Shown in pieces: positions 41,101-48,839 of a stretch of DNA of 64,000 nt. Position 1 is the first letter of the stretch. The number at the start of each line of letters is the position of its first letter. Source of the DNA: Christensenella sp. UBA7862. Lineage in GTDB: Bacteria > Bacillota > Clostridia > Christensenellales > UBA1242. Under the pieces are notes generated by a model. That model did not search any database. It was not told where the DNA came from and was given only the letters and a program-made list of their open reading frames with translations. The stretch lies in NCBI GenBank assembly GCA_002500135.1, contig DLSM01000004.1:230-64229 (forward strand), read 5' to 3'. Made by a program: the position numbers and the translations under genes.

Positions 41101-42266
41101 TTCATGTCGTCTTGTGTTCCGCTTGAACGAGATATAATTCCGCCAACAGAACTGTCGTCAAATTTTACAAAAACACTTTTGTTTAAGAATGATTGAAGTT
41201 GGTTAGTCGTTTTGCCGTCACTTGAAACAAGGTCAATTCCAAGGTTTAAACTTCCCGCTTCAGCATTTGTGTTGTTAAGATACAATTTTGTTGTTTCGCC
41301 CAAGAATATGCTCTCTGTGTCGGTCGCAAGTGTCATTTGGTCAACTGTGTAATTGATAATAGTAATATCATGTGTTGCCTTGACTGCAGGGACAGACAAT
41401 TTATCCAAGTCGGTTATCACTTCTGCATTGCTCTCGTAAGACGAACAGACATAGGCTTCAATGGTCACATTGCCCACATTTTCACCGTTTGTGACGATTG
41501 AAATGGAGTTTGTAGCGACAAGTTGTCCGTTTATGTATGCATAAGTAAGTTCGGTTTGTGTTGATGTTGTGGCAGCCGCACCTTCCCCTATTTTGAAAGT
41601 AACAAGTGGATTATCATCATTTGAGGCAATTTTCAAGAAAATCTTTTTGTTAACAACATTCTGTCCTGCAAAAAGTGAGCCGTTGGTGATTGATGTTAGA
41701 GCGTTTGACGAGTTTGCAAAAGGCATAAGAGCGTTTGCAGGTGAAATGGCTACAATATCTGCAAGTTTTGTTTCGTTTGCTTTTGAGATTGATATTGAAT
41801 GTCCTAGTTTTAGAGTTGATTGGTCAAGTTGAAGTTCTGCAGTTTTAACTGGAACATCAATTAGAATTCTGCAAGTCGCAACTGCACTTTGATTTGAGCC
41901 TTCCCCTTCGTATCTGGCGTAGAGTTCCAAATATCCGCCAACTGGAGTTCCATTTGTCAAAATTGGAGCAATGTGGAAAGGTTCGCCGATTGTTATGTAT
42001 TTTGGGTAATTTATAATTGCGTCACCATTTGGACTTTTTGACGTTTCAAGCACAAGTGTTCGCTTGTTCACATTTTCAGTTGATGTGTTGACGGTTAAAG
42101 AAAAGGGCCCAGATTTGACCACTTCCGCCTCGCTGAAGGAAATGGATTCAGCATAAACAGGCTTCTCGTTGAAACCGCCGAAAAGATATATTCCGCCAAG
42201 CACCAACCCCATGGCTGCTGCCGTGCATAAAAATGTTAACAAAATAACTTTTAACAATCTTCGCAT
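38109..42266 (-). CDS. Giant membrane-anchored extracellular protein (1385 residues)
   Basis: The start is the ATG preceded by GGAG, giving a basic MRRLLK and a hydrophobic helix (about residues 4-31) followed by YLFGGFNEKPVYAES. The rest is a long Ser/Thr/Asn-rich, beta-strand-like ectodomain built of immunoglobulin-like or bacterial Big-type segments; the pattern of short strands (VKTAELQLDQSTLKLGHS, VDQMTLATDTESIFLGET) recurs but the repeats are highly diverged. There are few Cys. No LPXTG, repeat SLH or other C-terminal wall anchor is present (it ends FEFEIGLLSL), so it is held by the N-terminal helix. A likely role is adhesion or surface-layer structure. It lies directly downstream of the ribosomal operon. 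Confidence 0.85.
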   Translation of the reverse strand: MRRLLKVILLTFLCTAAAMGLVLGGIYLFGGFNEKPVYAESISFSEAEVVKSGPFSLTVNTSTENVNKRTLVLETSKSPNGDAIINYPKYITIGEPFHIAPILTNGTPVGGYLELYARYEGEGSNQSAVATCRILIDVPVKTAELQLDQSTLKLGHSISISKANETKLADIVAISPANALMPFANSSNALTSITNGSLFAGQNVVNKKIFLKIASNDDNPLVTFKIGEGAAATTSTQTELTYAYINGQLVATNSISIVTNGENVGNVTIEAYVCSSYESNAEVITDLDKLSVPAVKATHDITIINYTVDQMTLATDTESIFLGETTKLYLNNTNAEAGSLNLGIDLVSSDGKTTNQLQSFLNKSVFVKFDDSSVGGIISRSSGTQDDMNVNYGLNCMSGSTEMDEWYFNLLVNNYQKYLDYVSNGNKIKLTVTFYDKDGSLGETQTIIQKDFYLVPKITEVDKVESTQYSLTAKSGAELSFNKDKYSIKFENNATPVGIAKNFEIVHYVKCNTPADGIIVLNGVTISSEYTQTTLNGENILILKTPNAVVTGSGTFKIYSQACYKDGQNIYFLGENCNTDIEVVEAIEYIDCYSYENDQPVNFTKFQFDENEKDSGKSVTRYLYVTTSSEQLPKLTTFVNNNKLKVNFKQISGLADETKYNSSTLGGGLKDQNKNTISFGNWEEVREGGVVVGYKISYTIGEVVTIQIDGNPIQSIFEISVYLDISPVEVTTNYKVASGNTKSLQYEIKDKILQKTILSLDSMGTSQDNPISLTATVNDAGQLTWTGGNLSNLTYGFAYEGNTPASISGYSYKFAFEEGNLPNSICSFTALEGFKGGINFTTLPYKAEGYLGKFTFLCQNANSDNSIMQWNESLGRFEQVVNPSLEAKVLYFKLTGLNLIVEANSTKISGINGSNIHILKATNTDTNYLFTLKRIEGNSQIDVLSDDFRQFLTLEAVMGSKENNDKVTFSLADNNFAVNADFIASSQVLFSFSCQNSTIKISSNGEELSSISREILGAFDVSQKESTTEITLGETAENALLAPMFVGLTKDSYLEITYGGKAILTENDPFAAGSYTLSFIRKSDETAEWLVLNNDGTITLKAINSLDVVQTSFVVRIALKSDSSVYHDFEVNIYAKSSISNEDLVVKYAGEDANPNEITAGKNNGIAYNNGISFLENSQLATLAENSKIISVTLETVYAEDGIKNFIKTTNSSSDLAFGFYSGDLATDQSVTIKFTFTFADGAGEFTISKQIIVRKNISLSLITNRKSETNPDGNDGFDYKSGEVINIFKSSTYIYTQNGSVITALDLSDYADSDTKDNHPHIKDLENLTLGTAGELVLVARFKTEEDTEDIVSASFTLVYEYNNDGLEYSQDIKFEFEIGLLSL

Positions 42267-42413
42267 ATTTTTTCTCCAAAGACATGTGTGCATATGTGCA
42301 TTTATATATATTTTGTGGTTAATAACTGATTATATTCGTTTGCACAAATATACAGTATAATTATATCCTTTATTATGGTTTAAAGTCAAACAATTCACCC
42401 TATTTAAAACAGC

Positions 42414-42440
42414 AAAAAACCACTCGATTGAGTGGTTTTT
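42414..42440 (-). terminator. Terminator of the S10-spc-alpha operon
   Basis: AAAAACCACTC-GATT-GAGTGGTTTTT perfect hairpin with a minus-strand T-run, ending 4 bases after the rplQ stop. Confidence 0.92.
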
Positions 42441-42443
42441 AGA

Positions 42444-42956
42444 TTAGATAAGTTCAACTATGCACATTTGAGCAGCATCGCCACGTCTAACATTGGTTTT
42501 AAGAACTCTGGTATAGCCGCCAGCTTGTCCCTTTTCTGCGTTACGTGCAGCATATTTTGGAGCATAAACGTTGAAGATTTTTTCAATCAATGGGTGATTG
42601 ACATCTTTTGTTCTTGCAACAAAATTTTCTTTTGATTCTTTTGGTTGGCGTTGTTCTTGCCTATCAAAAAGCTTTGCCATGATTGCACGTCTTGCTTGAA
42701 GTTTCTTTGGTCCATCGTTAAGAACTTCTTTTTTGACCTTAACTCCCTTTGAATCAACTTCTGTTTTAACAGCTTTAACTGTGTCTTGATAGGAATTGAT
42801 TGCCAAAGTTAAGATCTTCTCTGCATAACTCTGCAATGCTTTTGCACGAGCAGAAGTTGTTTCAACTTTTCCGTCCCACAAAAGAGAACTTGCTTGATTT
42901 CTGAGCAAACTGATTCTTTCCTTGGTAGGTCTATTTAGTTTTGCAATAGTAGCCAT
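42444..42956 (-). CDS. rplQ: 50S ribosomal protein L17 with internal insertions
   Basis: L17 lies near the exit tunnel. Conserved blocks are present: KLNRPTKERISLLRN, VETTSARAKALQSYAEKILTLA, QARRAIMAKLF, IFNVYAPKYAARN and GGYTRVLKTNVRRGDAAQMCIVEL. The protein has 170 residues against the usual 113-130. The extra residues fall at about 53-85 (basic, KTEVDSKGVKVKKEV) and about 97-122 (QEQRQPKESKENF). The usual N-terminal RHRKLNR has become ATIAKLNR. Last gene of the ribosomal super-operon. Confidence 0.96.
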   Translation of the reverse strand: MATIAKLNRPTKERISLLRNQASSLLWDGKVETTSARAKALQSYAEKILTLAINSYQDTVKAVKTEVDSKGVKVKKEVLNDGPKKLQARRAIMAKLFDRQEQRQPKESKENFVARTKDVNHPLIEKIFNVYAPKYAARNAEKGQAGGYTRVLKTNVRRGDAAQMCIVELI

Positions 42957-42986
42957 TGTATTTCTCCTTTAAATTATCCGTTGTTT

Positions 42987-43940
42987 TTATTCTTCGTCAT
43001 TTCTAAGTGACAATCCCATACTTTCAAGTTTGCTGATAACTTCTTCCAAACTCTTTAGTCCAAGATTTCTAACTTTGAGCATATCGTCCTTTGATTTGCG
43101 AGTAAGGTCTTCAATAGTGTTGATATTTGCACGTTTCAAGCAGTTGTAACTTCTAACGGACAAATCCATATCTTCTATTGTCATTTCCATAACCTTAACA
43201 GGCTTTGCATCATCATGAGAAACAAGAATATCCATATCTCCCATGTATTCGACCATGTCAACGAACAAATGAACGTGGTCTTCCATAATCTTTCCTGCCA
43301 AAGAAACAACTTCTTTTGCACTCATTGTGCCATTTGTTTGCACTTCAAGGGTCAATTTGTCAAAGTCGATTGATTGACCAACACGAGTGCTTTCAACTTT
43401 GTAGTTGACTGCTTTGACTGGTGTAAAGATTGAGTCAACGGCTATTGTGCCGATTGGGCTGTCTTCTTTTTTGTTCTTTTGAGCAGGGACATATCCTCTG
43501 CCACGACCAATAGTAACTTCCATATTGATTTCTGCATCGTCATCAAGTGTGCAGATTTTTAGGTCTGGAGTTAAAATTTCAACTTGGTCATTTGGTTCAA
43601 AGTCGCTTGCAAAAACTTCGCAAGGTCCAACTTTGTTAAGTCTGATAACTGTTGTAAAGTCTTCGTCAAGAACACTTGTTTTAACAGCCATTTCTTTGAT
43701 GTTAAGCACAATGTCTGTTACATCTTCTGTAACTCCAGGCATGCTGGAAAATTCATGTTGAACACCATCAATTTTGATTGCAACAGGAGCTGCACCTGGC
43801 ATTGCACCAAGCAAAGTTCTTCTCATGCAGTTGCCAAGGGTTATGCCGTAGCCACATTCAAGTGGTTCAACAACAAATTTTGCAAAACTGCCGTCATTTT
43901 TTTCTTCAATCGAAACCTTTGGTTTTTCAATTTGCATCAT
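42987..43940 (-). CDS. rpoA: RNA polymerase alpha subunit
   Basis: Scaffold subunit of RNA polymerase. The 317-residue protein has the N-terminal dimerisation domain (VEPLECGYGITLGNCMRRTLL at about 23-43, VRHEF-equivalent VQHEFSSMPGV) and the C-terminal domain that binds UP elements and activators (LSVRSYNCLKRANINTIEDL, RNLGLKSLEEV). AAGGAGGG precedes the first of two tandem ATGs. Normal length. Confidence 0.98.
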   Translation of the reverse strand: MMQIEKPKVSIEEKNDGSFAKFVVEPLECGYGITLGNCMRRTLLGAMPGAAPVAIKIDGVQHEFSSMPGVTEDVTDIVLNIKEMAVKTSVLDEDFTTVIRLNKVGPCEVFASDFEPNDQVEILTPDLKICTLDDDAEINMEVTIGRGRGYVPAQKNKKEDSPIGTIAVDSIFTPVKAVNYKVESTRVGQSIDFDKLTLEVQTNGTMSAKEVVSLAGKIMEDHVHLFVDMVEYMGDMDILVSHDDAKPVKVMEMTIEDMDLSVRSYNCLKRANINTIEDLTRKSKDDMLKVRNLGLKSLEEVISKLESMGLSLRNDEE

Positions 43941-43954
43941 GTGAATATCCCTCC

Positions 43955-44575
43955 TTACCTTGAATACAACTCAATTATCATATGTTCTTGGATGTTCAAG
44001 TCGATGTCATCTCTCTTTGGAAGAGCAACAATTTTGCCGACCATTGTATCTGTGTTAAATTCCAACCATTTTGGCATAACAATTTTGATACCTTTGAGTT
44101 GTTGGAATTTTTGCAAATCTTTTTTGCTTTCTTTCACTGAAATTTCATCGCCTTCCTTAACACAATAAGAAGGAATGTTAACCACTTTTCCATTAACACA
44201 AATGTGTCCGTGGCTTACGATTTGGCGGCTTTCGCTTCTGCTATCGCCAATGCCCATTCTGTAAATAACATTGTCAAGACGTCTTTCAAGCAAGCTGAGC
44301 ATATTTTCACCAACAACACCTTTCATTCTGGTTGCTTGTTCATAATATTCTCTGAATTGTTTTTCAAGAAGTCCATAGGCTCTTTTAACTTTTTGCTTTT
44401 CTCTAAGTTGCATGCCATAATCTGTAACTTTCTTTCTTCCCATGCCATGTTGTCCAGGAACAACAGGTCTTTTTTCCATTGCGCACTTTGGAGAGATGCA
44501 TCTGTCACCCTTCAAAAAGAGTTTGCAACCTTCTCGTCTGCAAAGTCTGCAATCTGCGTCTGTGTATTTTGCCAT
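43955..44575 (-). CDS. rpsD: 30S ribosomal protein S4 (zinc form)
   Basis: Primary 16S rRNA-binding protein. The 206-residue protein has the N-terminal Cys cluster CRLCRREGC...CISPKC of the zinc-binding C+ form, RPVVPGQHG, and an S4 RNA-binding domain (RLDNVIYRMG, SRSESRQIVSHGHICVNG). It begins 14 bases after the rpsK stop. In some bacteria S4 represses its own operon through a leader structure; see the hairpin at 45425-45469. Confidence 0.98.
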   Translation of the reverse strand: MAKYTDADCRLCRREGCKLFLKGDRCISPKCAMEKRPVVPGQHGMGRKKVTDYGMQLREKQKVKRAYGLLEKQFREYYEQATRMKGVVGENMLSLLERRLDNVIYRMGIGDSRSESRQIVSHGHICVNGKVVNIPSYCVKEGDEISVKESKKDLQKFQQLKGIKIVMPKWLEFNTDTMVGKIVALPKRDDIDLNIQEHMIIELYSR

Positions 44576-44589
44576 TTCTCTATCTCCTC

Positions 44590-44982
44590 TTAAATCCTTC
44601 TCTTTTTAGGAGGACGGCAACCATTGTGTGGGATTGGAGAAACGTCACTAATTTTTGTAACGTTCAATTCCGCAGCACCAAGAGCTCTAATTGCAGCCTC
44701 TCTGCCATTGCCAGGTCCTTTAACATAAACTTCAACTGATTTCAAGCCTTGCTCTTTTGCAAGTTTTGCTGCAGTTTCAACTGCTTGTTGAGCAGCAAAT
44801 GGAGTGCTTTTTCTTGCACCTTTGAAGCCAAGTGAACCAGCACTTGACCAAGCCAAGGTGTTGCCAGCAAGGTCTGTAAATGTTACAAGTGTATTGTTGA
44901 ATGATGCTTGAATGTGAACTGCACCTTTGTCAATGTTCTTTGTCTGTTTTTTCTTTCTAACGACTTTCTTTTTCTCTGCCAT
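44590..44982 (-). CDS. rpsK: 30S ribosomal protein S11
   Basis: Platform protein of the 30S subunit. The 130-residue protein has a basic start (KKKVVRKKKQTKNIDKG), HIQASFNNTLVTFTDLAGN, SAGSLGFKGARKSTPFAAQ and the C-terminal ISDVSPIPHNGCRPPKKRR. Between rpsM and rpsD in the alpha operon. Confidence 0.98.
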   Translation of the reverse strand: MAEKKKVVRKKKQTKNIDKGAVHIQASFNNTLVTFTDLAGNTLAWSSAGSLGFKGARKSTPFAAQQAVETAAKLAKEQGLKSVEVYVKGPGNGREAAIRALGAAELNVTKISDVSPIPHNGCRPPKKRRI

Positions 44983-45000
44983 TATCCATTACCTCCTTGC

Positions 45001-45375
45001 TTATTTAGCACCTTTTTTCTTTGCAACGGTCTTCTTTGGACCTTTTCTTGTTCTTGCATTTTGTTTTGTGCTTTGTCCCCTAACTGGAAGACCTTTACGA
45101 TGTCTGATGCCTCTGTAGCAACCGATTTCGGAAAGAGCCTTAATGTTAAGTGACACTTCTCTTGTGAGGTCGCCTTCAACAGTGAGGTGCTTTTCGATGT
45201 AGTTTCTAAGTTGAGCAACTTGTTCTTCGCTAAGATCTTTTACACGAATGTCAGGGCTTATTTTTGTTTCATTCAAAATTTTTTGACTTGTTTTGAGTCC
45301 AATGCCTTTGATGTAGGTAAGACCGATTTCAAGTCTTTTCTCGTTTGGTAAATCAACACCAGCAATACGAGCCAT
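45001..45375 (-). CDS. rpsM: 30S ribosomal protein S13
   Basis: Head protein contacting the tRNA in the P site and the 50S bridge. The 124-residue protein begins MARIAGVDLPNEKRLEIGL, has the helix-two-turn-helix region IKGIGLKTSQKIL, and CYRGIRHRKGLPVRGQSTKQNARTRKG (given as CYRGIRHRKGLPVRGQ and TKQNARTRKG). Preceded by a 106-base spacer with a hairpin, unusually long inside this operon. Confidence 0.98.
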   Translation of the reverse strand: MARIAGVDLPNEKRLEIGLTYIKGIGLKTSQKILNETKISPDIRVKDLSEEQVAQLRNYIEKHLTVEGDLTREVSLNIKALSEIGCYRGIRHRKGLPVRGQSTKQNARTRKGPKKTVAKKKGAK

Positions 45376-45424
45376 TTTTATTCCTCCATAAAATTAAATT
45401 AAATCCGATTATTTATTTTCACAA

Positions 45425-45469
45425 GTCACAGATTTGGTGCAAAAAAGCAACCAAACAGCCGCCTGTGAC
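45425..45469 (-). promoter_or_regulatory. Structured leader between rpmJ and rpsM
   Basis: Nested inverted repeats: GTCACAG / CTGTGAC outside and TTTGGT / ACCAAA inside, with a GCAAAAAAGC top. It lies about 50 bases before the S13 start. It may be a ribosomal-protein autoregulatory site such as the S4-binding leader of other alpha operons; no sequence match to those is claimed. Confidence 0.5.
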
Positions 45470-45481
45470 CATGTTGTTTGC

Positions 45482-45595
45482 TTAACCTTGAGTTTGTTTG
45501 TGCTTTTTATTTGGGCAAATAACCATAACTTTCCCTTCTCTTTTGATAACCTTGCATTTGTCGCAAATTGGTTTTACTGATGGTCTAACTTTCAT
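45482..45595 (-). CDS. rpmJ: 50S ribosomal protein L36 (zinc form)
   Basis: A 37-residue protein: MKVRPSVKPICDKCKVIKR, then a basic REGKVMVICPNKKHKQTQG end. The zinc ligands C-x2-C, C and H are all present, so it is the C+ form. It lies between infA and rpsM as in most Firmicutes. GGAG lies upstream of the ATG. Confidence 0.96.
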   Translation of the reverse strand: MKVRPSVKPICDKCKVIKREGKVMVICPNKKHKQTQG

Positions 45596-45617
45596 TTTTT
45601 TCTCCTTATTAAATGTA

Positions 45618-45842
45618 TTAGTTTGACTTGCTTCTCCAAGTGATTCTGCCCTTTGTCAAGTCGTAAGGGCTCATTTCCACCTTAACGGAATCTCCTTCAA
45701 GGATTTTAATAAAATTCATCCTAAGTTTTCCGGAAATGTAGCAAGTGATGACATGCCCGTTTTGAAGTTTCACCTTAAAAGTTGCATTTGGCAACACTTC
45801 GGTGACAATTCCTTCCGTTTCCAAACAATCTGATTTTGGCAT
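45618..45842 (-). CDS. infA: Translation initiation factor IF-1
   Basis: Binds the 30S A site during initiation. The 74-residue OB-fold protein has CLETEGIVTEVLPNATFKVKL, GHVITCYISGKLRMNFIKIL, GDSVKVEMSPYDLTKGRITWR. AAGGAG precedes the ATG. Confidence 0.98.
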   Translation of the reverse strand: MPKSDCLETEGIVTEVLPNATFKVKLQNGHVITCYISGKLRMNFIKILEGDSVKVEMSPYDLTKGRITWRSKSN

Positions 45843-45869
45843 AATTTCTCCTTTTTTGCAATAGAAAAG

Positions 45870-46121
45870 TTAAATTTTTGTGCATTTTGACATGTTTTTT
45901 AAGAAAGTTGTTATTTCAAAATCCTGAAATTTATCTTTTTGCCCTTCGTAACACACGAATGTATCTTTAAGATGTTTAAGTCGTTTTTTCTTAGGGTTTG
46001 AGATTTTTCTTGTTCTGCCGTCTGCAACAAGGGCAAAGTCGCCGCAGAGGTCAATCACAACATACACTTTTCCCACGTCATGTCCCATTTTGGACACAAC
46101 AACACTGCCAATCTTCAACAC
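45870..46121 (-). CDS. KOW-domain RNA-binding protein (L14e-like)
   Basis: An 83-residue protein with an N-terminal KOW segment (KIGSVVVSKMGHDVGKVYVVI, then DLCGDFALVADGRTRKISNPKKKRLKHL given in two parts: DLCGDFALVADGRTR and NPKKKRLKHL). Firmicutes carry this small gene between map and infA; its role in translation is not well defined. It uses a GTG start, with GGAG 6 bases before it. Confidence 0.88.
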   Translation of the reverse strand: MLKIGSVVVSKMGHDVGKVYVVIDLCGDFALVADGRTRKISNPKKKRLKHLKDTFVCYEGQKDKFQDFEITTFLKNMSKCTKI

Positions 46122-46134
46122 AATACTCTCCTTC

Positions 46135-46869
46135 TCAAGTCAAAATTTCAACTCCAGTGTCTGTTATAAGGACGGTGTTTTCGTAGTGAGCGGAAGGCAA
46201 CCCATCGCTTGTTTTGCACGACCAGCCATGAATATCAACCTCATATGTTCCCATATTGACCATAGGTTCAATGGCGATGACCATATTCTTTTTGAGTTTT
46301 GGCCCCAGCCCTGCGTAGCCATAGTTTGGAACACTTGGGTCTTCGTGAAGATTTCTTCCCACGCCATGACCAACCATCTCTCTCACAACTCCAAATCCAT
46401 ATTTTTCAACATAATTTTGGACTTGTGACGAAATGTCGCCCACTGTATTTCCTGCCTTTATCCCTTTGATGCCTTCAAAGAAACTTTGCTTTGTAACATC
46501 AATGAGTTTTTGTTTTTCAGCACTAATCTTCCCCACTGGGAAAGTTCTTGCACTATCCCCATGATAACCCTTGTAGCAGGCACCAACATCTATTGATATT
46601 ATGTCACCTTCTTCAAGAGGGACGTCATCTGGGAATCCATGCACAACCACATCATTTTTTGACGCACAAATGGTTGCAGGAAACCCGCCATAGTGCAAAA
46701 AAGAAGGAGTTGCATTGTTCTTTTTGATAAAATCATGTGCGATTTTGTCAAGATACTTTGTTGTAACGCCGGGCTTTACATACTTTTCCACTTCAAGAAG
46801 AGTATTTCTTGTAATTTCACCCGCTTTACGCATAAGTTCAATTTCTTTGTCCGTTTTAATTTTTATCAT
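46135..46869 (-). CDS. map: Methionine aminopeptidase type I
   Basis: Removes the initiator Met from nascent proteins. The 244-residue protein carries the metal-binding set: HYGGFPATICASKNDVVVHG, DVGACYKGYHGDSART (two Asp), MVGHGVGRNLHEDP (His), AIEPMVNMG (Glu) and the C-terminal HYENTVLITDTG (Glu). No N-terminal zinc extension. Its start overlaps the adk stop by 14 bases. Confidence 0.98.
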   Translation of the reverse strand: MIKIKTDKEIELMRKAGEITRNTLLEVEKYVKPGVTTKYLDKIAHDFIKKNNATPSFLHYGGFPATICASKNDVVVHGFPDDVPLEEGDIISIDVGACYKGYHGDSARTFPVGKISAEKQKLIDVTKQSFFEGIKGIKAGNTVGDISSQVQNYVEKYGFGVVREMVGHGVGRNLHEDPSVPNYGYAGLGPKLKKNMVIAIEPMVNMGTYEVDIHGWSCKTSDGLPSAHYENTVLITDTGVEILT

Positions 46870-47503
46870 TTTTCGCCTGTCTTTTCAAACTAGCAAGAAT
46901 TTTATCCACATGTTCAAAAGTTTCTTCCTTTCCACCAAGTGAACTTACTTTTTCAAAGACATTCTTGCTTTGATAGAAATCTACAACATTTTGTGGAAGT
47001 TTTTGTTTTTCAAGTCGGTTTTTAATCGTTTCTGGCATGTCGTCTTGTCTTATAAAGACTTCGCCGCCGCATTTTTCGCATTTGCCATCAACAAGCCAAC
47101 CAACATTTGTAGGATTTCCACATTTCCTACACATTCTTCTTGTGGAAAGTCGTTTTATAATTTCTTCATCATCAAGGTCAATCATAATTGCTTTGTCAAT
47201 GTTTGTCACATCGTCTAGGAATTTTGATTGGTCAAGATTTCTTGGAAATCCGTCTAACACAAACCCATTTTTGCAATCGGGTTTAGAAAGTCTATCTTTC
47301 ACAACAAGATTTGTAATTTTGTCTGGCACAAGTTCACCTTTTGCAATACATTCCTCAATGCTCACGCCCAGTGGAGTTTTTTCTCGGATATTCTGTCTGA
47401 AAATGTCACCAGTGGAGATATGAGGAATGTTATATTTGTTGCAAATAAGTTCTGCTTGTGTTCCCTTCCCGCTTCCGGGAGGCCCTAAAAGCACAATTTT
47501 CAT
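46856..47503 (-). CDS. adk: Adenylate kinase (zinc-lid form)
   Basis: Converts AMP and ATP to two ADP. The 215-residue protein has the P-loop GPPGSGKGTQ (about 7-16), STGDIFRQN, VLDGFPRN and a long LID with C-x2-C...C-x2-C (CRKCG, CEKCG) that binds structural zinc. I start at the ATG giving MKIVLLGPPG; a GTG two codons earlier overlaps the GGGG of the binding site. Downstream of secY, as usual. Confidence 0.97.
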   Translation of the reverse strand: MKIVLLGPPGSGKGTQAELICNKYNIPHISTGDIFRQNIREKTPLGVSIEECIAKGELVPDKITNLVVKDRLSKPDCKNGFVLDGFPRNLDQSKFLDDVTNIDKAIMIDLDDEEIIKRLSTRRMCRKCGNPTNVGWLVDGKCEKCGGEVFIRQDDMPETIKNRLEKQKLPQNVVDFYQSKNVFEKVSSLGGKEETFEHVDKILASLKRQAKNDKN

Positions 47504-47534
47504 TTTCACCCCTTTTCAAAATTGAAACTTTATC

Positions 47535-48839
47535 TTACTTCAAAAAACCTTTGTAATTTCTCATAAGCAGTTGCGCTTCGAGTTGTTTGTCAAGTTCAAG
47601 AGCAACTGAAACAACAATCAAAAGTCCTGTTGCACTGAATGCGTTTACAAGTGAGCCTGATGAGCCGATAAATGTGAAGATGAAACTTGGCACAAGGGCG
47701 ATAAGCCCCAAGAATATTGCACCCCAAAGAGTAAGTCTGTTTGAAACCTTTTTGAGGTAGTCAGCGGTTGTTTTGCCTGGTCTATAACCTGGGATAAAGC
47801 CGCCGTTTTGTTGAATTTGTCTTGAAACGTCCTCTGGGTTAAAGCTGATTTGTGAATAGAAATATGAGAACAACAAGATAAGAATTGCGACCAAAATTGT
47901 ATATGGCCATGTGCCAGCACCCATATTCTCTGCATACCACCTATATGCACTGCCTTCTTCGGTGCTATACCAGAAGATGCTCATGACAAGTTGTGGAAAA
48001 CTTATAAGTGCTGTTGCAAAGATGATTGGCATAACGCCTGAAGCGTTGATTTTGATAGGAATGTTGGTGTTTTGTCCACCATACATTTTTCTGCCTTTCA
48101 TTTGCTTTGCATATTGAACTGGAATTCTTCTTTCTGCACTGTCAATCCAGACAATAAAGCCAAAGATAAGAACGAGCAAAGCGAAGAATATAAGCAATGT
48201 CCAAATGTTTTCAAGATTGGAACTTGAAATGCCTGCGATATTGTTGAAGATTGCTTGTCCAGCAGAGGAAAGCAAACCAACGAAAATCAGGAGTGACAAT
48301 CCGTTTCCAATTCCGAGTGCGGTGATTTTTTCGCCAAGCCAAACAGTGAACATAGAGCCAGCGGTCAAAATGCACACAACAAGAGCGCCTGTTGCCCAAG
48401 TTGAGCCGAAGAACACTGCACTATCCAAACTGCTTGCCCCGAAACTAACAACTATGCCAACGCTTTGGATAATTGCCAAAATCAAAGCACAAATTCTGGT
48501 GTATGCTGAAATCTTTTTTCTTCCGTCTTCACCTTGTTTTGAAAGTCTTTCCAGCGATGGAATAGCAACTGTCAAAAGTTGGATAATGATGGAAGCGTTG
48601 ATATAAGGCACAACACCCAATGCTAACACTGCCCCACTGGCAAGTGCGCCACCACTTACGGCACTTATGATATTCAAAAAGTCGCCGCCTGAAGTGATTG
48701 CTGATTTAAATGTGTCAAGCTTAATGCCAGGGGTTGGCAACCAGCAGCCAATCCTATAAACAAGCAACAAAAGTAAAGTAAATATGATTTTTCTTCTCAC
48801 ATCTTTAATTTTAAATGCTTCTTTAAGGTTCTTAAACAT
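47535..48839 (-). CDS. secY: SecY, preprotein translocase channel
   Basis: Pore subunit of the Sec translocon, ten membrane helices. The 434-residue protein begins FKNLKEAFKIKDVRRKIIFTLLLLLVYRIG (given as FKNLKEAFKIKDVRRK and TLLLLLVYRIG), and has GGDFLNIISAVSGGAL (plug), PYINASIIIQLL, RRIPVQYAKQMKGRKMYGGQ, NASGVMPIIFA and NGGFIPGYRPGKTT. Its ATG overlaps the L15 stop by one base (TAATG), so it is coupled. Confidence 0.98.
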   Translation of the reverse strand: MFKNLKEAFKIKDVRRKIIFTLLLLLVYRIGCWLPTPGIKLDTFKSAITSGGDFLNIISAVSGGALASGAVLALGVVPYINASIIIQLLTVAIPSLERLSKQGEDGRKKISAYTRICALILAIIQSVGIVVSFGASSLDSAVFFGSTWATGALVVCILTAGSMFTVWLGEKITALGIGNGLSLLIFVGLLSSAGQAIFNNIAGISSSNLENIWTLLIFFALLVLIFGFIVWIDSAERRIPVQYAKQMKGRKMYGGQNTNIPIKINASGVMPIIFATALISFPQLVMSIFWYSTEEGSAYRWYAENMGAGTWPYTILVAILILLFSYFYSQISFNPEDVSRQIQQNGGFIPGYRPGKTTADYLKKVSNRLTLWGAIFLGLIALVPSFIFTFIGSSGSLVNAFSATGLLIVVSVALELDKQLEAQLLMRNYKGFLK

